NCBI GenBank assembly: GCA_033060915.1
Contig: CM065378.1
Coordinates: 15,001-79,000, forward strand
Direction: 5' to 3'
Source of the DNA: Euryodendron excelsum
Lineage: Eukaryota > Streptophyta > Magnoliopsida > Ericales > Pentaphylacaceae
Length of the DNA stretch: 64,000 bases
A model generated the notes under the pieces. It was not told where the DNA came from. It was given only the letters and a program-made list of their open reading frames with translations, and ran no database searches. A program made the position numbers and the translations under genes. Positions 13,801-25,000 of the stretch are shown here, one piece after another (position 1 is the stretch's first letter; every line of letters begins with the position of its first letter).

Positions 13801-15990
13801 ACAGACATCATACACACAAGTGTGTAACAGTCCATGTGACATTGTTTATTCACTTATGCCTCATCATGCAAGGCACCTCACACATGCTTATGCTTTTATT
13901 CCCATTTATAACTCTTCATGTGTAAGTTTGTAAGCCTTGTGCCTTTTAGGACACCACCTCAAAATCCTTGTCATAATGTTTTACATTGTTTATGTTTTTG
14001 ATTAGGTTTAAAATATTTTTTGTCAATAAACACCATTCTTGTGGATAAATAATAGGATAAATTACACCAATTTTACTCGAATTTCACTTTGGTTGCTCAA
14101 ATTTCAATTTGAACACATAAAAGCCCACAGTTTTAAGTTAGTTCAAATGTGGTCCTTCTGTCCATATCCATCTACTAATGGAAAATGCACATGCAAGACA
14201 CATGTAAGGGTAAAATAAGTAATTTCACACTACACAAACCCAATAGAAACAGATTATCTCTGTGGATAAAACCCAATCCGTTCATGTTCAACCCAAGATC
14301 ATTCGACTCAAACTGCTCAAACCAGTGAACCACAATATCTGTCCATCACGACTTCTTCTCCAGCAATGTAGCCGACATACCCACCACACCACCATCACCC
14401 CACCTTCATAAATATATGTACACAAACCACAATCACCAATTCTTTCACTGACCCCTCTTTCTCTCTCTCCCTTCACATTTGAAAGCTAAACCTATCTTTC
14501 ATTCAAAGTGAGCATCATTATGCACAGGATTGAGAATATACTTTTTTATGACAAAATTGGGGGAAATGTATAAAGCAATTGATCCCTCACCTATATATAG
14601 TCGTTAGCACCCCTACAACTATATACTCATACATACACAAAAAAATAAATAAACAAAAGAATCAACTCCCAGATTCAAAGAAAAGAAAGAAGAAACTCCC
14701 AGCCCACATACCGGATAGGTTTCTTTCGTTTATTAGTGCAGTTACATGCAATTTACATTTATATCCGAATCATGCACTTTCTCTTTCTCTGTGTATGTCC
14801 GCAGATGAAAACATAAATGTATGTATGGACAATAAGACATGAAGAAAAAAACCATGGGTCTAAAATTGCATTCCCACTTATCGCATTGGCTCCACCTCTC
14901 CATCATCTTCCCCAAGAGCAATTTGCAATCAAATTCATCCAGACCCATCGCAATTTTACCCCCATCGAGCCCATCATGCCACAACAGCCAACCCAATCCA
15001 TTCCGCCATTGAAATAACAGGATTTCGTTGTTATAATTAATTTTTGGTCGCTGAAGTGATTACGATGTCGGTATAGGTGGGGTAGCTGGGTTTGCTAATG
15101 GTTTCATATTTTAGAGAAAATATCATAGTTTTTTTTTTTTTTTTTGGCTATAAGTATCAAAAAAGAATTGGAGTTATCTCTTTGGAGAGAAAAAGTAAGT
15201 GAGAAGTGAGGGGTTTGTAAAATAATTTGATCGTAGAAAAATACAAGTTCTAGAGAGGCAAAATAGAGACAGAAAAAATGAAGGTGAAGGTGGTGTTAGG
15301 GAATGAGTAGATGGTGGTTGTGGTGGAGGAAGGTGTTGATAGGTGTTGGTGTTAGTGTTGAATTAGAGAAAGAAACAAAAAACGAAGAAGAAGGTGGTGG
15401 TGGTTATGATGGAAGAAGGTGGTGATGGTGTGGATTTGAGTTAGAGAGGTTAAAGAGAGAGTAAAGTGAGAGAAGACATTAAATGTAACATCCTAGACCT
15501 TGCATTCCATCATATGCATTTAAATGTGTGTTTTGTGTGTGTTTAATTATACTTGAGTTGTGAACTGACTACATCTTGATTACTTAAACTGAGTAAAATT
15601 GTATAATGCCTCTATTTGACTAGGGATTTTTCATAATTGGTGACAATTAGAATTTTCATGTTATAAATATATTTAAATACTCTAATCAAAGTGCTTAATT
15701 AAATTTATTTAATGTTAATTTTATTTTGAAATACTTTTGTGAAAAGTGATTTTGATTAGTTAAACTTAATCATGATTAATTAGACTAATCGTTGTTTAAT
15801 TAGGGTTACGCATGATTAGCCTTAAGTAAGGATTAATTTAGTTTAAAACTTGATTAATTAGTTCTTAATCATCATTAGTTTGTTAGACTAAGTATTAGTG
15901 GAAGAGTGCCACCTGACATGGAGGGACACCCTCATCTCTTCTTTAAGAAACATGTGTCCCTCTTATGCTTATTGTCTTGCAAATTGCAAG

Positions 15991-16052
<62 letters not shown>

Positions 16053-19000
16053 TTGTACGTGTGGCATGTCATGCTTCTAACTTGTGAAGAGAGAGAAGAG
16101 GGAGCAGTAGTGAGGTGAAGGAAATTCTGCAGAAAAAGAAAAGAAAGAAGAGGAGTGCTTTGTTAGAAGGAAAGTAAAGAAAAAAGCTTGAAAAAAATCT
16201 AGGAAAATTGCTAAGACTTGAGATAAGATAAGGAATTCCAATATCATGATTGTTTTCATGTATTAAATTGATTGATGCATTTCGAAAGACCCTTTTCATG
16301 CCCTTGGAATTGTGAAATTAGACTCTAGAATTAGAGACTTCAAGTTAGAGACTTAGAATCCTTTGTAATGTTCATGTTTTGATGTTTGAAGCCTTGTTTG
16401 AAACTTTAGAACCACATTCAAGACCCTAGGAGGCTTAGGAATGTGTTGAATTAGTTAGGAGTTACTCAAAACCCTATTTTTGAATGCATTATTCTCGAAC
16501 TACTGTAGCATGCCAGTACGGGGTGGAGTGCGCCTACTGGCAGAGCTTACTAGAATGAGCATGCCAGTACGGAGCAGAGTGTGCCTACTGGTGGCTATCA
16601 CTGGAATGAGCGTGCCAGTGAGGAGTGGAGTGCACCTACTAGCGGAGCTCACTAGAATGAGCGTGTCAGTGCAGGTTGAGTGCGCCTACTGGCGGGTCTC
16701 ATTGGAATTCTTTTTATTTGCATTAGAATTACCCTCCAACCTAGAATAATAGCTACATTTGGAGACCTTATTTTGTATATAACATTAATTCATGCTTTAA
16801 TTATGTAGGATAATTAGCTTAAAAAAGATTCAAGCCTTTTTAAAGAACCAAGATAAGTGGTGTGGATGCTTGGAGCTATTTCTTTCAACTCGATTTGCCT
16901 TCAAATGCTACGTTTGAATCAAATGCTATATTTTACAAAGATATTTGAATTCCGTGAACATGTGAAATGCTTTGAAAATAAATTATGTGCCACACTCGGC
17001 AGTCCTAACTCGGGAGACTTAAAATAAACCATTTTATGAATTGGGAAAGACGTCCCCTAGATATCACATGGTTCCTTATGGGTTCTACACGTGTAAGAAT
17101 CAATTATGGACTTCGGCCCATTGTGCCCAAAAGGTGTGAATACATGATAAGATGTGGAGTTTATTTTGACGTGTATATATATATATCTCATTACGATGGA
17201 AATGCGAATGATTCTCCACTATTTCAAGGGAAAGCTATTACTCTTCTATTATGCTTCCACTATTATCTACATTATGGATGAATGCACAGGTGATCAACCT
17301 ATTTCATCTGTTAGGCCTTTGGTAACTATGCTACTGGCCGGTTATGGCCCTTAATCCACATAGGATGGGGTATGGGTCGTGACATTAAATGAGTATGGTT
17401 ATGGGTGTATCCATCTACCTAAGCATAGTTATGGTTGTATCCTTCTACGTAAGCATAACTCGTTTACATTGGGTCGATATAAAGTGAAATTACTTCTTAT
17501 GCCCTTGCGCATGTGCTGCATGTATGTCATCCATCAGCTTTGCCAACGGATTTGGACAGAGGGACTACATTGAAAATTACCTGAAACTATACGGTTTTAT
17601 ATATTCAAATTGAAACTGGAGGAACTAAGGCAAAATTCGAGTAAAATAACTACCAGGCACCATTGGTGTAACTTACCCCAAAGAATAATACATCTTTTTA
17701 GACTAAATCCAAAAACAAGTATAAGAACTCAAAAACTCCATACAATAAATAAAGCCCCCCCCCCCCCCCCCCCCCCCCCTCCAAAAAAAAAAAAAAAACT
17801 AAACACCAAAATAAATAATAAATAAAAAAACAAAACAAAGCTGTCCACAAAAAAGTAAGCCCTCCCAGTAACCTCAATATATAAAAGTTTCAAAAAGCAA
17901 CTGTTCACATCATGTACAAGAATCTATCTTCGAAGGAAAGGTTATTCCTCTCTGCCCATAAGCATTGCATCACAAAAACTGGTGCAAACTGCTAAGCCAG
18001 TAGTCTTCCTCAATTACCACCTCTAGACCAACTACAAAGTAGTTCAGCCATTGTCCAAGGAAAAAGTCACAATAACAAAAAAAAAAAATAGCCAATACCA
18101 AAAACCAAATTTTCGATACCAACCTACAACATCATAAAAGGAGATGATTATGAACTCCCCTGCTTCCCTACACTATGCAGCACTAATTCGGCATTTCCTT
18201 CTTCCAATCAAATTAGTAAAAAATTTTCTATCAACTGCCTGCCAAGAAGGGAAAAACACACCTTGGGAGGGACTTTCACTCTCCACTCCCCTTTCTAAGG
18301 AGAGGAACCTTTTGTAAGTCCTAACAACCCACGTAATCTGGATCAAAAAATGCCTTCAAAAAAAAAATACCTTCGCTCTTCAATCTACCAAACTTATACT
18401 GATGTAACCTACCTAATGTGGGACTCTTAAGAAGAAAATATGTTGATTGATACTACAGGTCTTTTTAGATGATCATGCTATATTTTTATTTTATTAGGAC
18501 TTCTAATAGTTTTAAAGGTTAAGTCTAAGTTCTATTAGGTAAGTAGGAAACATTGGATAGAAATAGTTTTAAAAGGTTTCTATGAGTTAATAGGGTTTCT
18601 TAAGGTTAAATAGGCTCTATTGTTGTAAAACAAAATTAGCCTCCACGATATTATTTAATTCAGATTGTGATTCTTACAGCTTGTACACTCTGTCTTCTCT
18701 TCCTCTTCTTTCTCTTCTCTGTTCTTCTACCGTGTCCCATCTCATATCTTTCCTTTATTCTCTATACTTCTACAATCAATTTTTCGGCTATTATCTCCTT
18801 TACCTCTTTCTTCTATTTCATCAATATATCAAAAAATGGATCAAAAAGTTTTGTTTACCCACCATGCAATTGGATGGAAGTCTTAGGAGAGTCCATGCTA
18901 CATCAGGTTAGTATTAGAGCGAAAGATCCTTTGATCAAGTTCACACAAAAAATTATTCAACATTGAAAATCCACAAAACTCGATGTTCAGTTTTCTCCAA

Positions 19001-22000
19001 GCCTTCCTGATGTTAGATTCTTGAGAAGATTGTGTTGGTTGATAATAGGAGCCTTTTAGATAATCTTGCTATATTTTAATTTTATTACATCTTTTTTGTG
19101 ACTTTAAAGATTCGGTATATATTCAATTAGAAAACTATGTTGGGTAAGAATAGCTTTAAAAGGTCTCTACGAGTTACTAGAGTTCTCTTAAGCCTATAGT
19201 AAAAACGAAATTGCCTCCAAGAGATGAGTCAATTCAAATTTGACTCTCTCTCGGTTGCTTTGTCATGAACTATCCATTGAAACACAACATCCCAACTTTA
19301 TCATCCTCTGCTCTCAAAAAAAAGTCTGCCTTGAAAGAATATCTGTTAACTGCAATCTCATACTAAGGCAAGAATGTATAAATCAATGTCACTCTACCAC
19401 ACCACACAGTAGGCCATGTCAGAAACCTGTGTTATCATAATACTCTACTACCCTAACGAATTACGTTTTTGGAACGATATTCCGAAACATTGTACTCTAG
19501 TGTTCCAAAACGGTGAATTTAGCGATCCAAAGCGATTCGAAACTTTTTTACTATTTATATATTTAAAGGTCGCATAACGGAGAAAAAAATCAATTATAAT
19601 TACCATAAATATAGGAAGAATAAAACTTTGACATAACAATATGCAAAAAAATGGCCCATAATACTCTTGGAATGTGTTTTTAGATGATTAATTTGAAAAT
19701 ACATAAATTATGTTTTATTAAATGTCCGATTATTAAATAAAATTCTTCTAGAAGTACCTTAATTCTAATAGTATATTTTATAGAAATCCACCCGTAGCGT
19801 ACCATATTTTAGAATATGTGGCGTACCACGTTCCAAGTAACATAGCCAGAAACTAAACTTGACACTGCCCCAACTCTGAGTTGTAAATGCAGAACTTGTT
19901 ACACCCTTTCCTCATGCCTTTTCACACACCAATCCATAAGATAGACACCTCATGCATAGTCCACTCACCCCAAGCACACCCACACTTAGCAACCCCAAAC
20001 CTTGTCCAATACATCTCTCTCCCTCAAAAGCAAATCTCCAGAGCCATGTATTGAAAAGAATTTTAACCAAATCAAGTTTTACAATACCCTATCTTCTATT
20101 ACAGAATAGTGAGCAAACTGTCAAAAGATACAAAGAAAGATAAAAAATGATTGAGGGATTACAAAACTAAAATACAAATAAAAGGAAAAGAGAAACTGGA
20201 CAGAAAAAAGTCTACACATCAATTTATTTATGGATTTCGTTAGTGGTCTCAAGAAAATATATACTTTACATAACAAAAGTCATGTCTGGGGATGACTTTC
20301 ATTTTAATTTTTTAGATAGGCATAGACTTTGAACATTAGCATCTGATCCATATGTCCCCCATAATACAGCTAAGCCAAGAAACTAGTTGGCAATAATGTT
20401 TATTCAGAATACGTGCATAAATTTCTTCAGTTACTTAATATGTAGTTCGTTTATTGTCAAACAGTGGGCTTGGTGGCTCTCAAGTAAGCAGCTGCCTCAA
20501 CAAATACTTATTGTTTCTTCAAAGAATTTGAGTATCTGATGGAAACACCGAACAAGGAGTATGTTCTTGTTGAACTGAATTCTGACCATGCGTGTGAGAT
20601 CCATCCCTTTCATTTAGAATTATTTACTTTAATTGCATGTGGATTAGCCCAATCAAGAAGCTTAAATGCATTTGTTTAATGTGCATTATATTTTAATATT
20701 TTATTTGTAATTAACCTCAATTAATTAATTTAAGTGGAGATTAATTAATGCTAATCAAGAAATTAGTTTTAACTACTTAGTCATAGAGGTGCTTGTTAGT
20801 GTGTTTTATATACTTAACACCTAGGTGTGTGCTTCAACAATTATATTGTGAGTGTGTGACACGTGAGAATAGATATACAAATATACCTATAGTCGTAGGA
20901 AGACAACAAAAGAGAAGAAAGAGAAGAGAGGAGCTTGTGTAGAAAGAGTGCAAATTGTTAAAAATTATGTTTGGCAAGACAGAAAGTGAAAGAAAAAGAG
21001 GGAGAAAAAGGAAAGAAAGGAAGAGAGAGAAAGGGAAAACGAAGGAAAATCTTGTGTAAGCTTGAATTAGGGTAAGAATATCTAATTCTAAGTTCATTCT
21101 TGTTATCTATTATTCATGGAATGAAGAAATTGAATTAGTGAATGGTCCAATTTGAGTTCTGCAGTCAGCACTAACAACTTTTAGGAGAATGATCATAACT
21201 TCTTCTAGACAAGTCAAAATTGGGCACTGTTTGATGTGTTAGAAACTAGACTTGTACATCTTTCTATTGATATAGGGCTCGAAGTCTAGTTCCTTATCAA
21301 TTGATTCAGATTTGAGTTCAAAGTTGAGCTAATAATGCTTTCTGCAGCAATTTTCAACATGCTAGACCCATATTCAAATGTGAATAACTCCCATATCTTA
21401 ACTTTGTCTAGGACCCATGACCAACTATGTTACCTGGACTCTTTTAAATATGTGAAGTATCTATGTCGGACACTCGACACTAGTTGGACATGCACCTAAC
21501 AAGGATGTATAACTAATTGAGTTTACTATAAAACTAAACATAGGACTTCCATTTTATGTATGAAATACTATATTTTAGCTTGTAAATGTCATTTTACCTT
21601 AAAAAAAACAAAAGAAGTTTTAAAAAATATGAAATCTAGCCGTGTCCCAATGTCCTTAGACATGAGAATTAGATAAATCCAACACTCAAACATGTCTCGA
21701 GTTCAAGTAACATTGGCTATGGATTTAAAGCTTAACAAGACTACTTTTTAATGGCACAAATATTGGTTTCAGATTCTTAGTAAGCAAAAAGATATGATTA
21801 AAACAGTGAACCTATGTCAGAGGATCATGGCTCAAACCTCGAGTTTTACACTCATTTAGCTTGGATGACTTTTGTGATCTTTCTCATGTATTTAAACATT
21901 TCATGTCATGTTATAATGATGTGTTTACTATATTCATACTCATGTATTGAGTAATGTAGTACGTGGTAGGTTCCGAAGCGAGTAAACATACTTCAACTTC

Positions 22001-25000
22001 TTCAATGGGGTGATTTGGCTATCTATTCTAGTGGTTTGGTCGCTTGAGGTGGGTGTACTAATTCATAATGAATGTTGGTTAGAAAACAAGTATGTATTTA
22101 TGTGAGCTTGGGTTGTGTTAATTTATATGGAATATTCATCAAGGTGTTTATGTGGTGGTTGTGATGTGATTCAGAGCCATTGCATTGCACTGTCTAAGGA
22201 ACGTTGCCTATAAAGCTATTTCATACGTTATACATCATTGTCCAGGGAACGTTACCTATAAGGCTATTTCATACATTACACATGATTGTCCAAGGGACGT
22301 TGCTTATAAGGCTAATTCATTCATAGTGCATGGCTGGTGGCCAACGTGTAATAAATGTGATAAGAGATGTGCGTGGTATCATTTGGTCTTGGAGCTAACA
22401 CAGTTATTTATTCATTGAATTGTGGTGATCATTTATCTTGAAGTATTCTTGATTACATTCTTGCGAATTATTCCATTCACTAAGCATGTGGTTTGCTCAC
22501 ACCCCTACAGTGATTCATTTTCAGGTACCTAAATGAGCTAGAGTCCTCTGCTGAGTCTAAATGTTTGATGCGAAGTCTGTGACTAGATGAGGACATTTGT
22601 ACTAATTGTATATTTTATCACACACTATCATATATGTAATATGTTTATGGAGAGGGTTTTCATTACTCTTGTATATACCTGTGGGTGGATGTTTATACAT
22701 CTATTTTCTGTTATGTGTATAAGCTTGAAATGTGTTTTGTCTATACTTGGTGAGAGTCTCTAAGTATTCTTTGATTATGTTATGTTAATTGTATGTTGAG
22801 ATATTAATTTTGTAAGGTCCACCTTACCTTAGAAGGTCATGCAGTTACCACTGAGGTGAGATGTAACAATGCGTCAGTCCAATAATTCAATTTTTAACAT
22901 CTTTTAAAAGGCTATGAACATGAATGAAAGTCCAGACAAACGTTTTTTACCTATCCATTTTGCTTTCAAGAAGTCCTGTGAGGAGTGGCAGGAGACAAGT
23001 GCAAATATCCAATGTTATAATGTCAGGTTTTTCTGACAAAAAACTTATCACATCAGCAAGAACCTGCAAGTTACAGCACACGGAAACTATTTATAGAGGT
23101 GCGTTGAAAATTAGTGACATAAAGAAAAAAGAGTGCTCTATTCAAAACTTTGCAAAACACAAAACGCAGTAAGTAGAACACAAAAATGTAAAAAGTGGTG
23201 TTCTGAAATGAAGTAGAACTTACAGCATGATCGGCCATCTTCTCCATCGCACCAATGGCCCCTCTAACATCATGCCTCTCCCAGTATTTGTGGACTATCT
23301 GCAAGCAATTATACACAGGGTTCAGCAAGCTGTTACTACTGGCAAAAAAAATTGTAAAAGTATCCACGACAACTAGATCATTAGTCATTGTATCGCTGTT
23401 ACTTCTAATGAACGAATAACTTATTATGAATAGAAATAGTTGAAGAGAATACACCAAAAAGCAAATAACATGATGACAAACCCTGCCGTAGATGTTTGCA
23501 ATCCTCATTTATAGGTCAAGCATTTGACATAAGATGTTTCTAGAATAATTCCCGTACACTAGAAAATCAGACGTCTGCTGATAAACTTGATTGGAAAAGG
23601 AACACAAAATGTGAACGTAGATCACTGAAAATTAGTGCAATTTTGTGTAATACAGTTCTGTGAAGAAAGAGGGAATTGGCATTTGATGCTCTTGCAGATA
23701 AATTTTTTGATATACTGTGTAACGCTAACAGACTGCGTTAGAATATTGGCATTTGTATGTTAGGAGTATTGGTAAATTTAGAGTTGGGCTGCATTGTAGG
23801 CTTGGCCTATATTTGCTTTTGATTGTGAACCTTCTGTGGATCAATTTAATTGTTGACCAAAAATTTGAATGGAAAATAAAATTTGTAAAGGGGAACTCCA
23901 ACTGATGCCTTTTTTCTGGGTAGACTGATGTTGAACACCGTTTTCTTGTAGAATTGGGGAAGGGCATAAGAAGAATGGGTTGACAGAAAATAGAAAAAAA
24001 GATAGGGGGTGGCTGAAAAAAAGGCTTAGAAGCCAATTAAAAGCTTCAACCTGAACCTGATTCGGCAATGTGTATTTTGCCTTAATTTGGTGCATCTCTC
24101 TGCCGCATATTTTATGAAAGACCACAAATTTGAAAGCTATTTAGAATATGATCCATTTTTTTACAACCATTCCATGATAAAGGAATAACAAAGGTTAGAG
24201 AATTGGATGATTGTATTCCAACCCAATGAAGCCATTCACTTTTATTCCCCTAACCACCGCTAACTAACCTCCAATTTAATAAGTTTGATAAAGCTCAATT
24301 ATGAAGGTTGCCAGTTTTGAGCTCCAAGGGTAGCAAAAAAAGAATTTTTGGAAATGATACACATTGCATCATTAAAATTAAAAACTATGTATTCCATAAC
24401 ATAAATGTCAAATCAAGTATAAAATCCTATTGTTTTATTTTACAATTGGATTCCACATTATTTACTTCAAATTTGTAACGTGTTTCATGTGTGTCATGGA
24501 CATGGTGTCCAAGTGACGGACATGTGTGTCTCCAAGTGTTTGAAGTGTGTACTCTCCTAAAAAAATTTTAAAAAAATAATATGACACATTTGGACAAGTG
24601 TTTGACAAGTATCAAGGGGTGATCAATGAGCATTGTGTCCAATACGGTGTCCCACACGGAGACGACACCTTCTTAGAAGTGTTCGTGTCTCTTAGTTGCT
24701 CAACCAACCAGGGCTAATGTTGAGGGATTACTTTACTGGTCTTTTTGTATAGACCTTGAATGCAGGGCAATAAAATGAACCAAGCTACTCAAACTCAACT
24801 CGTGTTCATTTTTGCTAAAAGTTCATCTGAGATCGACTTGTTATGTATACAAGTCAAGCATGAACATATTTTGAACTCATTAATTTTCTAAGCTATGTTT
24901 AATAAGCTTATATGCACTCTAGGATTATATAACAAAAACAAGCTATTCGAGCTCGGCTTGTGATAAACAAGCCAAGATTGAAACTCATTTGAGATGGGCT

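Larger units (their letters stand above)
15484..17384 (+). mobile_element. Solo LTR nested in the Mutator-like element
   Basis: Begins TGTAACATCC and ends GTGACA, flanked by perfect 5-bp duplications TTAAA (15479-15483 and 17385-17389). Length 1901 bp, no internal domain, no coding frame. It contains a TG microsatellite and a 51-bp minisatellite. Ends and target size point to an LTR retrotransposon, probably Ty3-type; the orientation given is only the one in which TG comes first. Confidence 0.85.
14055..17680. mobile_element. Mutator-like non-autonomous element with about 190-bp terminal inverted repeats
   Basis: The left end GGATAAATTACACCAATTTT (14055 on) and the next 170 bp match the reverse complement of 17470-17680. 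Shared landmarks: TTTTACTCGAATTT, TCAATTTGAA, GTAATTTCAC. Outside lie 10-mers ATAAATAATA (14045-14054) and AAGAATAATA (17681-17690), equal at 8 of 10 positions, which fits a 9-10-bp MULE target duplication. Without the nested LTR it is about 1.7 kb and has no transposase. Confidence 0.7.
20593..22868 (+). mobile_element. Second solo LTR in intron 14
   Basis: Begins TGTGAGATCC and ends GATGTAACA, with perfect 5-bp duplications ATGCG (20588-20592 and 22869-22873). Length 2276 bp. The architecture resembles the 15484 LTR: AT-rich start, a GA-rich middle, then a coding-length-multiple minisatellite. It carries a nested MITE (21428-21712). No ORF of interest. Confidence 0.85.
3541..22950 (-). other. 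Giant KTN80 intron 14 (19.4 kb)
   Basis: Donor GTAAAA follows the AG of exon 14; acceptor TTTAG precedes exon 15; reading phase 2 is kept across it. It accounts for about half the gene. It is filled with a decayed LINE, a nested Mutator-like element plus solo LTR, a TRIM relic, a second solo LTR, a hAT-type MITE, minisatellites and homopolymer tracts, each listed separately. I see no other protein gene in it. Confidence 0.85.

Noticed and set aside
16508..16711. CRISPR-like regular repeats
   Set aside because: Contiguous minisatellite without spacers in a plant genome.
16480..16749. Plus-strand frame with 17-residue repeats
   Set aside because: A 51-bp minisatellite within a solo LTR; no start context, homologue or codon signal.
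22185..22418. Plus-strand frame with 16-residue repeats
   Set aside because: A 48-bp minisatellite in another solo LTR; chance open frame.
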